NCBI GenBank assembly: GCA_050247515.1
Contig: JBFWUB010000008.1
Span: 124,001-188,000, forward strand
Direction of reading: 5' to 3'
DNA: 64,000 bases
Source of the DNA: RAM1 sp050247515
GTDB lineage: Bacteria > Pseudomonadota > Gammaproteobacteria > Burkholderiales > Burkholderiaceae_C
The position numbers were made by a program, and so were the translations under genes. Below are positions 40,558 through 49,488 of this stretch, in pieces (position 1 is the stretch's first letter; every line of letters starts with the position of its first letter). The notes under the pieces are model-generated. The model saw nothing but the letters and a program-made list of their open reading frames with translations. It made no database searches and was not told the DNA's origin.

Positions 40558-40830
40558 CTAGAGGTCCAGCACTAAAACCGCGCTCCTGCTGCGCGAAATG
40601 CAGGGCATGAAGCAGTCGTTGGCGGCCTGCTCTTCCGGGGTGAGGTACATGTCCCAGTGGTCGGGCTCGCCTTCGAGCACGCGGGTCTGGCAGGTGCCGC
40701 ACACGCCCTGCTGGCAGGACGTTGCCACCGCCACGCCATGCGCCTGCAGGGCCTCCAGCACGCTCTGGCCAGCGTCCACGGGTATGGTGCGGCCCGAGCG
40801 GGCCAGCTTCACTTCAAACTCCACAGCCAT
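40558..40830 (-). CDS. [2Fe-2S] ferredoxin of a Rieske oxygenase system
   Basis: Protein of 90 residues equivalent to the C-terminal ferredoxin domain of VanB-type reductases: Cys39, Cys44 and Cys47 in ATSCQQGVCGTC, Cys77 in CFMPCISRS. The start overlaps the stop codon of the oxygenase gene (TGATG), so the two are coupled and it very probably feeds electrons to it. The flavin/NADH part of the reductase is missing from the window. Confidence 0.88.
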   Translation of the reverse strand: MAVEFEVKLARSGRTIPVDAGQSVLEALQAHGVAVATSCQQGVCGTCQTRVLEGEPDHWDMYLTPEEQAANDCFMPCISRSRSAVLVLDL

Positions 40831-42059
40831 CAGCGCTCCAGGAAGTTGCCGGCGGTGAACCTGACGGGCGCGGCGTTTTCGTCAAACGACACGCCCGCCG
40901 GGTCCGCGCCCGCGGCCACGGCGTCCAGCTGCTTTTGCAGCAGGCGGCGCAGCATGACGATGCCGCGGTCGGTGGTGGCCAGGTGCTCCTCGGAATGTTT
41001 GGCGATGCTGCCCTGGCTCACCATGGCTTCATGGTCGCCGGGGTACTTCTGGTGCTCTTCCTCGGTCAGCTCTTCCCACAGCTTGCCGCCCAGGCGCGAG
41101 CGCATGCGGTGCAGCTCGCCTTGCTCCTTCACGCGGCCCACCACATAGATGCGAAAGCTGTGGTCGTCGATCGGCAGCACCCAGCCCAGGGATTCGACCA
41201 TGCCGTAGCGCCCGATGCGCGGGCTGGGGATCACGCGCAGCGTGGGCAGGCCGGCCTCGCTGATGCGCCGCAGCGTGGTGCCATCGGGCAGCTTGCGCAG
41301 CGACAGCGTGCGCACGCTGATGGCCGTGGTGTCCCAGGTGACTTCGGGCATCACCGCCATCTGCGGCACAAACTGCGTGCCGCTGAAGCTGGAATGCAGC
41401 ACCACCACGTGGAACGGGTCCACCAGGTTCTCGTAGTGCTGCAGCCAGTTGCAGGGGATGATCTGCGGCCCGCCGCCGCCGATGCTGTTGTCGTCGGCCT
41501 CCAGGAATTCGCCTTCTTCCAGCGTTTCCAGGCATTCGTAGCGCGGCAGCACGGGCTTTTTCTCCGGCGGGCCCATGTAGGCCCACACCAGGCCGTACAG
41601 CTCCTGCACCGGGTACCAGGGCTGGCGCACCTTGCCTCGCGCGCGGCCGCCCTCGGGTTCGCAGGGCTGCTCCACGCAGTGGCCCTGCACGTCAAACAGC
41701 CAGCCGTGGTAGCAGCAGCGGATGCCGCGTTCTTCCACCTTGCCGTAATACAGCGACGAGCCGCGGTGCGCGCAGTGCGGGTACACCAGGCCGGGGCGGC
41801 CGGTGCCGTCGCGAAACAAAATCAGGTCTTCGCCCAGCACGCGCACCTTGCGCGGTATGTCGGTGGCGTCACTGGCCAGGCCGACCGGGTGCCAGTAGCG
41901 GCGCAGCAGTTCGCCCATGGGCGTGCCCGGGCCCACCTGCGCCAGTTCAAGCTTTGACGTGGGTGGCGGCTTGCCATAGGCTGTGCCGGTGTCCACCGCA
42001 ATGGGAATCACGCGCGCCGGGGCTTTGGGCGTGGCTTCGGAAACCGTGTTGTTGTCCAT
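40830..42059 (-). CDS. Rieske non-haem iron oxygenase, alpha subunit
   Basis: Protein of 409 residues. The Rieske [2Fe-2S] ligands are Cys96 and His98 (PHCAHRGSSLYY) and Cys115 and His118 (RCCYHGW). Mononuclear iron ligands are Asp214, His217 and His222 in NLVDPFHVVVLH. The alignment with phenoxybenzoate/phthalate-type dioxygenases suggests an aromatic or carboxylic substrate, but none can be named. Translationally coupled to the ferredoxin and preceded by a Bug receptor gene 22 bp upstream. Confidence 0.92.
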   Translation of the reverse strand: MDNNTVSEATPKAPARVIPIAVDTGTAYGKPPPTSKLELAQVGPGTPMGELLRRYWHPVGLASDATDIPRKVRVLGEDLILFRDGTGRPGLVYPHCAHRGSSLYYGKVEERGIRCCYHGWLFDVQGHCVEQPCEPEGGRARGKVRQPWYPVQELYGLVWAYMGPPEKKPVLPRYECLETLEEGEFLEADDNSIGGGGPQIIPCNWLQHYENLVDPFHVVVLHSSFSGTQFVPQMAVMPEVTWDTTAISVRTLSLRKLPDGTTLRRISEAGLPTLRVIPSPRIGRYGMVESLGWVLPIDDHSFRIYVVGRVKEQGELHRMRSRLGGKLWEELTEEEHQKYPGDHEAMVSQGSIAKHSEEHLATTDRGIVMLRRLLQKQLDAVAAGADPAGVSFDENAAPVRFTAGNFLER

Positions 42060-42081
42060 GGGGGGTCCTGCTCAGGCTGGC

Positions 42082-43059
42082 TTACTGCTGGGGCATGACG
42101 CCGGCGGACTTGATCAGCTCGGCCACGCGCGGATAGTCGGCGGTGAAGACCTGCATGAACTGCGCTGGCGTGTTGCCCAGCGGCTCGAAGCCGTAGCCGC
42201 TCAGGCGGGCCTGCACGTCGGGCATGGCGGTGATCTCGCGCAGGGCAGCCACCCACGCGGCCTGGATGTCGGCGGGCAGCCGGGCCGGTGCGTAAAAGCC
42301 GATCCAGCTGTCCACGTCAAACCCCTGGAAGCCTTGCTCGGCAAAGGTGGGCACATTGGGCATGGTGGACACGCGGCGCGTGCCGGCAATGCCCAGCACC
42401 TTCATCTTGCCGCCCTGTACGTGGGCGCGCGCGGTGGACGGGTTGGCCCAGGCAAAGTCCAGCAGCTCGCCAAACAGGTCGCTGTGCACCGCGGCTTCGG
42501 CCTTGTAGGGCACGTGGGTCAGTTTGGCGCCGCTTTGGCGCTGCAGCAGTTCGCCAAACAGGTGGGCCGACGAGCCACTGCCCCAGGTGCCGTAGTTCAG
42601 CGGCTTGGGCGACTTCTTCGCAAATTCAACAAACTCCTTGAGGTTGCTGAACGGCGCATTGGCCCGCGCCACGATCATGGGTCCGCCGGTGGCCACCATG
42701 GACAGCGGCGTGAAGTCCTTTGCCGGGTCGTAGGGCGTTTTTTGCAGGATGGGCACGTTCACATGGGTGAGCGGCAGCGTCATCATCACGGTGTAGCCGT
42801 CGGCCGGTGCCTTGGCCACAAAGTCAGTGGCAATGATGCCGCTGGCACCGGGCTTGGCGTCCACGATCACCGGCTGGCCCCAGCGGGCGTTGAGCTTGTC
42901 GGCGTACACGCGGGCCAGCGTGTCGATGGGCCCGCCGCCGGTGCCGAAGGGCACAATGCGGATGACCTTGCTGGGGAACGCTGGTGGCGTCTGGGCCCAG
43001 GCGGTCGTGGTGGCCAGGGCGCCCAGGGTGGCGACGAAATGGCGGCGGCTGTGGGTCAT
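42082..43059 (-). CDS. Bug-family solute receptor
   Basis: Periplasmic binding protein of 325 residues with a twin-Arg-like signal (SRRHFVATLGALATTTAWAQ) and the Bug landmarks PSKVIRIVPFGTGGGPIDTL, VIVDAKPGASGIIATDFVAK and DGYTVMMTLPLT. GGAGAC lies upstream of the ATG at 43059. It is cotranscribed with the Rieske genes and probably captures the oxygenase substrate or a precursor. No TctAB permease is present. Confidence 0.9.
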   Translation of the reverse strand: MTHSRRHFVATLGALATTTAWAQTPPAFPSKVIRIVPFGTGGGPIDTLARVYADKLNARWGQPVIVDAKPGASGIIATDFVAKAPADGYTVMMTLPLTHVNVPILQKTPYDPAKDFTPLSMVATGGPMIVARANAPFSNLKEFVEFAKKSPKPLNYGTWGSGSSAHLFGELLQRQSGAKLTHVPYKAEAAVHSDLFGELLDFAWANPSTARAHVQGGKMKVLGIAGTRRVSTMPNVPTFAEQGFQGFDVDSWIGFYAPARLPADIQAAWVAALREITAMPDVQARLSGYGFEPLGNTPAQFMQVFTADYPRVAELIKSAGVMPQQ

Positions 43060-43146
43060 GGGGCTGTCTCCGTTGGTTGTGGCAGGCAAGCCGGCATCAT
43101 GGGGGCGCACCGCCCGCCGGGCAATTCGATTGTTTGGATATGAGAT

Positions 43147-44058
43147 ATGAACCCGCGTGATATCCGCAGCCTGGACATCGGCATGCTGCGCACCTTTGAC
43201 GCGCTGATGCGCGAGCGCAGCGTGTCGCGCGCGGCGGCGCGGCTGTTTTTGAGCCAGCCGGCCGTCAGCGCGTCACTGAACCGGCTGCGCGAGGCCTTTG
43301 ACGACCCGCTGTTCACCCGCACTGCGCACGGCGTCACACCCACGCCGCGCGCGCAGGCCCTGGCGGCGCAGGTGCAAAAGGTGCTGGCCGACATCGGCGC
43401 GCTGCTGGACGGCGGCCGCGCGTTCGAGCCCGGGGCGTCGGAGCGCATCTTTCGCATCGCCGGCTCCGACTTTGCCAGCCGCAACATCCTGCCCGCGCTG
43501 GGGCGCACGCTGGCGCAGTGCGGCTCGGCGATCCGGCTGGTGTGGGAGCCGCCGGGTACCTGGTCGCTGCCCGAGCGGCTGCACCACGGCGACCTGGACC
43601 TGGCCGTGATCGCCCGCCTGCGCATGCCGCGCGACATGGAAACGCGGGTGTTGTACGAAGACAGCTATGTGTACGCCGTGCGCGCCGGCCACCCGCTGGC
43701 GGACCAGGCGGTCACGCTGGACATGTTCTGCGCGGTGCCGCAGATCTTCCTGGGCTACGGCTCGTCGATTCTGGACGACACCATCGACGAGTACCTTGCG
43801 CGCGCCGGACGCCAGCGGCTGGCGCAGATGGCGGTCACCAGTTTCGGGCAGATCGTGCACCAGCTGATGCACAGCGACCATGCCGCCGTGCTGGGCCGGC
43901 GCGTGGCGCAGGCCCACGCGGACGTGCTGCACATCCGTGCACTGCCGTTTGAGCTGCCCACTTACCAGTCGTTGCTGTGCTGGGACGCGCGCTCGGACAG
44001 TGACGCGGGCGTCCAGTGGCTCAAGCAGGAGATCGTGCGCATCATGGGCGCGGCCTGA
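43147..44058 (+). CDS. LysR-family transcriptional regulator
   Basis: Regulator of 303 residues with an N-terminal winged helix (MLRTFDALMRERSVSRAAAR, LFLSQPAVSASLNRLREAFD) and a substrate-binding domain from about residue 95. It diverges from the Bug-Rieske-ferredoxin genes across an 87-bp gap, the classic position for the activator of that operon. The gap contains GATATGAGATAT just before the start, a possible binding half-site. Confidence 0.92.
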   Translation: MNPRDIRSLDIGMLRTFDALMRERSVSRAAARLFLSQPAVSASLNRLREAFDDPLFTRTAHGVTPTPRAQALAAQVQKVLADIGALLDGGRAFEPGASERIFRIAGSDFASRNILPALGRTLAQCGSAIRLVWEPPGTWSLPERLHHGDLDLAVIARLRMPRDMETRVLYEDSYVYAVRAGHPLADQAVTLDMFCAVPQIFLGYGSSILDDTIDEYLARAGRQRLAQMAVTSFGQIVHQLMHSDHAAVLGRRVAQAHADVLHIRALPFELPTYQSLLCWDARSDSDAGVQWLKQEIVRIMGAA

Positions 44059-44067
44059 GCCGGCCCA

Positions 44068-46530
44068 TCAGCCAGGCGCCGTGCGGCTGCGCGGCAGCGA
44101 AAAATAGAACGTCGCACCTTCACCGGGCCGCGCCTCGGCCCAGACCTGGCCGCCATGGCGCTCCACGATGCGCCGCACGATGGCCAGGCCCACGCCCGCA
44201 CCGTCGTAGTCCTCGGCGCCCGGCAGGCGCTGGAACACGCCAAACAGCCGCGCCGCGTCGGCCGCGTCAAAGCCCAGGCCGTTGTCGCGCACGCTGAAGA
44301 CAAATTCGCGCGCGCCCGCGCTGCAGGCAATGTGCACATGCGCGTCGGGTTGGCGCGCGCTGTACTTCACGGCGTTGGAAATCAGGTTGGCCCACACCTG
44401 GCGGATCGTGGCCGGGTCCGCCGGGGCCACCGGCAGCGCGCCCACGGATACCAGGCCCGGCGGGCATTCCAGGTCCGACACCAGCTGGGCCACCAGCTGC
44501 TGCATGTCCACCTGGCGCCAGCCCAGATCGCCGTCGCCCACCTGCGACAGCCGCAGCAGGCCGTCGATGATGCCGTCCATGACGGTCGCGTTGTGGCCGA
44601 TGCGCGACGCGTAATGCGCCGCGCGCTCCATGTCCGGCTTTGCCAGTGCCTCGGCCAGCGCGCCGGCAAAGCCACTGATGCGCCCGGCTGGCGCGCGCAG
44701 GTCATGGGCCACGGTGTAGGTGAATGCGCTCATCGCCTGGTTGGCCGCGCGCAGCTCGGCCGTGCGTTCGGCGATGCGCTGCTCCAGCGTCTGGTTGGCC
44801 TGCTCCAGCGCGCGGCGCGCCTCGTTGCGCGCGGTCACGTCGCGCAGATGGGTCTGCACGACGATGCCGCCGTCCATGCACACCGAGCAGCACGCCTGTT
44901 CCACCTCCACGCGTGTACCGTCGGGGCGCTGGAGCACCAAGTCCATCGCGCTTGCCACGCCGGGGCCTGCCTGCAGGCGTGCCATGCGCTCGCGCATGCA
45001 GTCGCGCAGTTCGGGCGGCGCCATGTCCGTCAGTGACAGGCCGTCCAGCGGGGCATCGGCGTCCAGGCCCATCATGCGGCGAAAGCCCGCGTTCGCATAC
45101 GTCACGAAGCCGTCGTGCTGTACGACGATGCCGTCGGGCGCCAGCTCCACCAGGCTGCGCAGGCGCTCCTCGCTCTCCTGCAAACCCTGCTCGATCACCG
45201 GCAGCCGGTCCAGCATGTGGTTGAAGCCCTGCGCCACCTGCGCCACCTCCAGCGGGCCGGTCTCCGGTGCGCGGTCATCGAACTGGCCCGCACCCACGCG
45301 CTGCGCGGTGCGTGTCAACGCGGCCATGGGTTCGCTGATGCCCCGGCTGATGCGCCGCACCAGCCAGGCGGAGACGCCCAGCACGCCCAGCGCCGCCAGC
45401 CCGTAGTGCAGCGCCATGGCCCGGGCCGGCGCATAGATGGACTGGGTGGGCACGCCGCTGACGACGAACCAGGACGTGCCCTCCACGGGCCGGAAGGCGT
45501 ACAGGCGCTCCACCTTGTCCGGCCCCGCGGCCACGCCTTCGCCGCTGCGCACGCGGCGCACGTGTTCCACCAGGCTCATGTCGCTGACCTTGCGCCCGAC
45601 ATGCGTCGCCGGCGCGACCGAACGCGCCATCGCATGGCCGGCGTAGTCGTAGATGCCGACAACGCCGCCACCGGGCAACGCGCCGCCCACCATGGCCTGC
45701 AGCGCCGTCAGGTACACAAACAGCTGGACCGACCCGCCGGCGCCTTGGCGGCTGTTCAGGGGGTGCGACAGCGCCACGACCCAGCGACCCGTGCCAGGCT
45801 CGGCCTGCGGCGTGCCGATCATCAGGCCGTCGCTGTCTGGTTCGGGTGTCGCCGCCAGCTGCGCCAGCGGCACGCGGCCCGCTGCCCGGCGCGCCGAACA
45901 CACCAGCCGGCCATCGCGGTCGGTGGTCTGGATATCGGCCAGCGCAGGCCGCACGGACAGCACGTCCAGCAGCACCGGGTCGCAGTTCGCCGGGTCCAGC
46001 GCGCGTACCTGGTTGCGGTAGGCCAGCATGCTGGCAATCCGTTCGTGTTCTTTCAGGAAAGACAGCGTGGCGCCGGCCGAGACGTCCGCCACGTCACTTA
46101 CCAGGCGGTTGGCCTTGCTGACTTCATGCTGCGACTCCCGGTACATGGCCAGCCCCATGAGCCCCACCAGCGGCAAAGCCGTGGCCATCGCCAGCAGCGA
46201 CAGCATGACCCGCAAGGGCCATCGCCCGCTGGCCGGCCCGGCGGGCTGGCGCGCGGGCCGCCGGCCGCGGGCGCTGCCCATGAGCCAGTAGATCAGCGCG
46301 GCGGATGCCACGACAAATCCCGCGCCCTTGTAGGTCTGGTAGCGCGTCAGCTGCTCGGCGGAGCTGAACAGCAGTTCGCCGATCTGGTCGGACATCGTGA
46401 TCCACAGCCAACCCAATGCCAGGTAGGCCAGGCTGGCGACGGCGGGCAGCGCGTTTGCCTGGGCCGCCAGCTTGAGCCGGGCGGCCAGGGTCAGCGGCAC
46501 GGCGTGGGGGAGGGTGGCGGTCGGGCGCAT
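44068..46530 (-). CDS. Orphan sensor histidine kinase (Cache-HAMP-PAS-HisKA-HATPase)
   Basis: Protein of 820 residues. Residues 30-90 and 105-130 carry membrane helices; 130-370 is a periplasmic sensor domain of the double-Cache type; a helix near 372-393 leads to HAMP (394-450) and a PAS domain (455-570). The phospho-acceptor is His609 in TVAHDLRAPAGR; the ATPase has N-box WANLISNAVKYS, DNGLGFD and GAGVGLAI. No response regulator gene is adjacent. The signal is unknown. Confidence 0.92.
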   Translation of the reverse strand: MRPTATLPHAVPLTLAARLKLAAQANALPAVASLAYLALGWLWITMSDQIGELLFSSAEQLTRYQTYKGAGFVVASAALIYWLMGSARGRRPARQPAGPASGRWPLRVMLSLLAMATALPLVGLMGLAMYRESQHEVSKANRLVSDVADVSAGATLSFLKEHERIASMLAYRNQVRALDPANCDPVLLDVLSVRPALADIQTTDRDGRLVCSARRAAGRVPLAQLAATPEPDSDGLMIGTPQAEPGTGRWVVALSHPLNSRQGAGGSVQLFVYLTALQAMVGGALPGGGVVGIYDYAGHAMARSVAPATHVGRKVSDMSLVEHVRRVRSGEGVAAGPDKVERLYAFRPVEGTSWFVVSGVPTQSIYAPARAMALHYGLAALGVLGVSAWLVRRISRGISEPMAALTRTAQRVGAGQFDDRAPETGPLEVAQVAQGFNHMLDRLPVIEQGLQESEERLRSLVELAPDGIVVQHDGFVTYANAGFRRMMGLDADAPLDGLSLTDMAPPELRDCMRERMARLQAGPGVASAMDLVLQRPDGTRVEVEQACCSVCMDGGIVVQTHLRDVTARNEARRALEQANQTLEQRIAERTAELRAANQAMSAFTYTVAHDLRAPAGRISGFAGALAEALAKPDMERAAHYASRIGHNATVMDGIIDGLLRLSQVGDGDLGWRQVDMQQLVAQLVSDLECPPGLVSVGALPVAPADPATIRQVWANLISNAVKYSARQPDAHVHIACSAGAREFVFSVRDNGLGFDAADAARLFGVFQRLPGAEDYDGAGVGLAIVRRIVERHGGQVWAEARPGEGATFYFSLPRSRTAPG

Positions 46531-46855
46531 GACCCAAGCGTCTCAGCCCATGCGGCGCGGGCGCTTGATCTGGCGCAAATGAAACCGTGTGCGGTCGCCT
46601 GAAATGCGCCCCGTTCGCACGGCTTTATGGCAAGCGGGCGCCGCCGCAACGGCGTACAATGGCGGGCTGGCCGCACAAAGGCCAGCGGCCCGGCGCCTGC
46701 GGACTCACGCAGCTGCCAGGGCGCAAGACGCAAACCAGGCCCTCTGCGCGAGGTTGATGCCGCCGGGTTTGCAAGCACCGGCGGCCTGGCTGCCGGACCC
46801 TTGTTTGACCCCTACCCCGCGCGGCGATATTTGTTGGCCGCGCCCAGCAGACCAC
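46531..46855 (+). promoter_or_regulatory. infA promoter and long structured leader
   Basis: No gene is seen in this stretch. A TACAAT -10 element is at 46655-46660 (no convincing -35), giving transcription from about 46667 and a leader of about 190 nt. At its 5' end is a perfect 7-bp stem GCTGGCC / GGCCAGC (46666-46686), and nearer the gene an 8-bp stem GCCGCCGG / CCGGCGGC (46760-46786) with an 11-base loop. No strong SD precedes the infA ATG. A role in cold or translational control is inferred from the structure and from cold induction of IF-1 in other bacteria. Confidence 0.45.
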
Positions 46856-47101
46856 ATGGCCAAAGAAGAACTCATTGAAATGCGCGGCAAAGTATCCGAA
46901 GTGTTGCCGGATTCCCGTTTTCGCGTCACCCTGGAAAACGGTCACGAGCTGATTGCCTACACCGGCGGCAAGATGCGCAAGCACCACATCCGCATCATCG
47001 CCGGTGACAACGTTTCGCTCGAACTGTCGCCCTACGACCTGACCAAGGGCCGCATCATGTTCCGCCACATTGCCGGCCGTCCCGGCCCCGTGGGCCGCTG
47101 A
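46856..47101 (+). CDS. infA: Translation initiation factor IF-1
   Basis: S1/OB-fold protein of 81 residues that occupies the ribosomal A site during initiation: MAKEELIEMRGKVSEVLPDS, FRVTLENGHELIAYTGGKMR, KHHIRIIAGDNVSLELSPYD. It is not in the spc ribosomal-protein operon here, so it is probably the second infA copy that many betaproteobacteria carry. The C-terminal HIAGRPGPVGR extends a few residues beyond the usual end. Confidence 0.95.
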   Translation: MAKEELIEMRGKVSEVLPDSRFRVTLENGHELIAYTGGKMRKHHIRIIAGDNVSLELSPYDLTKGRIMFRHIAGRPGPVGR

Positions 47102-47117
47102 TACCAGTCGGCCGGGC

Positions 47118-47741
47118 CTACAGTCCGGCCGGTTCAGTCGCCTGGAACGCCGGCTGCGTGGCTTCAAAGCCGGGTTGCCCGTCACGGTGCTGCGAGCCGC
47201 GCCGACGATCCCCCTCAGCAAGCAGCAATTCAAGCTCTGCCCGCCGCCGCGCTGCCGCCGGCTGGGAGCTTTGCAGCAAGGGCGACGGTTCCGCCAGCAT
47301 GTCCTCCACCTCCTGGACAGCGGGCGCGGGCGCCACGGGCGCAGTCCAGAACGACGTGGCGGGCATGGGCGGACAGCCCGAGGTATCCGCCAGTGAAAAC
47401 TGCCACGAGATCCCCATGAACCAGTGGATTGCCAGAGGGTCGAACAGCTTCACCCTGGCGGTCAGGCTGTCCTGCAGTGCCGGTGCGTGGGCCAGCAGCC
47501 GGGGCTCCCAGTGCCTGAGCTGCAGCCGCATGTGGATGCCCTGTTTTCCGTCGCGGGAAGCGCAGCCCAGCAGTTCCGCCGTGATCCACGCGGCGGGCAG
47601 ACCATGCAGCCTCAGCGTGTCGCGAAACACCACACGCAACAGTTCGCGCCGGGTGGCGGCCGGGTCCTGCGGCGGTACGGCGGAAACGGCAGGCTTCGAA
47701 ACCGGGGCAGGCCGGCCGAATATTCGATCCATGAGGCTCAT
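47118..47741 (-). CDS. Conserved hypothetical protein
   Basis: Protein of 207 residues I do not recognise: MSLMDRIFGRPAPVSKPAVS, a compact middle (RRELLRVVFRDTLRLHGLPA, IHMRLQLRHWEPRLLAHAP, IHWFMGISWQFSLAD) and a low-complexity acidic/Ala tail. The core looks folded and soluble, with no signal or membrane helix. It converges with infA and diverges from the esterase gene. Confidence 0.72.
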   Translation of the reverse strand: MSLMDRIFGRPAPVSKPAVSAVPPQDPAATRRELLRVVFRDTLRLHGLPAAWITAELLGCASRDGKQGIHMRLQLRHWEPRLLAHAPALQDSLTARVKLFDPLAIHWFMGISWQFSLADTSGCPPMPATSFWTAPVAPAPAVQEVEDMLAEPSPLLQSSQPAAARRRAELELLLAEGDRRRGSQHRDGQPGFEATQPAFQATEPAGL

Positions 47742-47825
47742 GGCGGTGAATCGTAACAAAATGTGTAACCGCGGGCTTCGGCGTGCCCTTGCACAATGCC
47801 GTTTTCCTTCACCTGGCGCTTCAAG

Positions 47826-48509
47826 ATGCCCGATCCCATAGAAATTGAAACCGGCCCCAGTCCCCGCGCCAGCATCATGCTGATGCACGGCCTGGGGGCC
47901 GAAGGCAACGACTTCGTGCCGGTCGCGCATGAAATGGATCTGTCCGCGGTTGGCCCTGTCCGTTTTGTGTTCCCCAATGCCCCGGTCATGCCGGTGTCGC
48001 TCAATGGCGGCTACCCCATGCCCGCCTGGTACGACATCCATCCCCCTCAGCCTGGCCAGCCGCGCCGTGAAGACGAAGCCGGCCTGCGCCGGTCGCAGGC
48101 GGCCCTGGAAGCCCTGCTGGCCCGGGAAAAGGCGCGCGGCATCCCGGCCGGGCGGATCGTGATCGCGGGTTTTTCTCAGGGGTGCGCCATGGCACTCATG
48201 ACGGGGTTGCGGCATGCCCAGCCGCTGGCCGGCATCGTGGGGCTGTCAGGCTACCTGCCGATTGCCGCCACCACGGCGGCCGAGCGTCACCCGGCCAACC
48301 AGCACACCCCGATCTTCATGGCCCATGGCCAGCATGACGAGATGGTGGTCATGAGCCGCGCGACCGAGTCACGTGATCTGCTGCGTTCGTTGGGCTACGA
48401 CGTGCAGTGGCACGACTACCCCATGCCGCATTCGGTGTGCATGGAAGAGATTGCCGACCTGGCGCGCTGGCTGAACCAGGTGCTGTCCGCCGCGCCGGGC
48501 CAGGCCTGA
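47826..48509 (+). CDS. Alpha/beta-hydrolase carboxylesterase (phospholipase/carboxylesterase family)
   Basis: Serine esterase of 227 residues: LMHGLGAEGNDFVPVAHEMD, oxyanion region, nucleophile GFSQGCAMAL, acid in AHGQHDEMVV and catalytic His in YPMPHSVCMEE. This is the acyl-protein-thioesterase-like family that cleaves short-chain carboxylic esters. An ATG ten codons upstream is possible; 47826 gives the family N-terminus. Confidence 0.92.
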   Translation: MPDPIEIETGPSPRASIMLMHGLGAEGNDFVPVAHEMDLSAVGPVRFVFPNAPVMPVSLNGGYPMPAWYDIHPPQPGQPRREDEAGLRRSQAALEALLAREKARGIPAGRIVIAGFSQGCAMALMTGLRHAQPLAGIVGLSGYLPIAATTAAERHPANQHTPIFMAHGQHDEMVVMSRATESRDLLRSLGYDVQWHDYPMPHSVCMEEIADLARWLNQVLSAAPGQA

Positions 48510-48534
48510 GCCGCGCGCGGCTCAGGCGCCGCTG

Positions 48535-48678
48535 TCACTCGCGGTTCTTGAGCTTGCCGCGCGGCAGCACGGTCGTCACGGGCGGGGTGGGCCGGTCTGA
48601 CGTGCCCGGCCTGGGCGGGGAAGTGTCTTTCTTGGGCTTTTTCACCATCTTGTTGCTGCGCTGGTCACCTTTGGCCAT
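48535..48678 (-). CDS. Small basic hypothetical protein, 47 residues
   Basis: A short frame beginning MAKGDQRSNKMVKKPKKDTS and ending LPRGKLKNRE. AGGAGG six bases upstream of the ATG is a near-perfect ribosome-binding site, and the Lys-rich N-terminus resembles small conserved proteobacterial peptides that start MAKGQxRSNK. It lies between the esterase stop codon and the next gene. Likely disordered and nucleic-acid-binding; function unknown. Confidence 0.7.
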   Translation of the reverse strand: MAKGDQRSNKMVKKPKKDTSPPRPGTSDRPTPPVTTVLPRGKLKNRE

Positions 48679-48738
48679 CGGGCCCTCCTGGGTGCGGCCG
48701 CGATGTGCGCCCGTTGCCCCGATGTTAAGGGCTTGCGC

Positions 48739-49368
48739 TCAGTCGTCAGCGGCGCAGACGGTGGCCAGCAGGGCGCGCTGCTGCTGGGGTGTGCGCCGCC
48801 CGATCATGGCCAGCAGGCTGCCGCCGTCGAGCGCGCTGAAGCCGCTGTCGCTGGCAAAGTCCAGCGCCTCGGGCGTGAAGCTGGAACTGGTGGCAAAGGT
48901 GCCGTGGTGCAGCCGCTGCGCGGCGATCTCCATCAGAAAGTCGCGCAGCTCGGGCACGTCCACCGGCGAACCGGGGTGGTGCATGCACCGCACCATGGTG
49001 ACGGGCGTGTGTTCACGCTGCGAATAAAGCCGCAGGTCCAGCACGCCTTCCGGCTCGCGCGGCAGGGCGAGCACCTTGGCCCCCGTGGGCGCGAACAGCG
49101 CCTTGCACAAGGCCAGGAACTGGCGCGCGCGCAGGTTGGCCAGCACTTCAGGGCTCCAGCGGCCGGTGCGCCACAGCGGTGCGGCGGGGTCGTCGCGCAG
49201 CAGCGGGCCGGGCCAAGTGACGGGCACGGGCGGCTCCAGCGGCACGGGCTCCGTCGTGAAGGGCGCCATGTCGGGCAGCGCGGGCAGCCGGGCGGTTACG
49301 GGGGAAGAGGGCTCGTTCTGCCCACCCAGCCAGCGGCTGGGAATGATGCGGCGGATGAAGGACAGCAT
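48739..49368 (-). CDS. Mrr-like restriction-endonuclease-fold protein, degenerate
   Basis: Protein of 209 residues. The C-terminal half (about 95-205) resembles the Mrr catalytic domain: FLALCKALFAPTGAKVLALP, LDLRLYSQREHTPVTMVRCM, VDVPELRDFLMEIAAQRLHH, and the FATSSSFTPEALDFASDSGF / LDGGSLLAMI tail that matches Mrr 'FT.eA...A' blocks. The expected QxK pair appears as VRC, so nuclease activity is doubtful. The N-terminal region is Pro-rich. A -10-like TACAAT is at 49401-49396 on this strand. Confidence 0.7.
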   Translation of the reverse strand: MLSFIRRIIPSRWLGGQNEPSSPVTARLPALPDMAPFTTEPVPLEPPVPVTWPGPLLRDDPAAPLWRTGRWSPEVLANLRARQFLALCKALFAPTGAKVLALPREPEGVLDLRLYSQREHTPVTMVRCMHHPGSPVDVPELRDFLMEIAAQRLHHGTFATSSSFTPEALDFASDSGFSALDGGSLLAMIGRRTPQQQRALLATVCAADD

Positions 49369-49395
49369 GTTGAAGCCATGAAGAAAATTAGAATC

Positions 49396-49401
49396 ATTGT
49401 A
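49396..49401 (-). promoter_or_regulatory. -10 element for the Mrr-like gene
   Basis: TACAAT on the minus strand, 28 bp before the start codon at 49368, in an AT-rich island. A hairpin GTTGC/GCAAC lies just upstream (49414-49428). No good -35 at the proper distance, so only moderate support. Confidence 0.4.
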
Positions 49402-49488
49402 TTAACTCCATGGGTTGCTGTGTGCAACATGCTGCCCAGACTTGCGTTGGGGTGGCATCTTGCGGGTGTGCGCGGATGCGCGCGGGGC

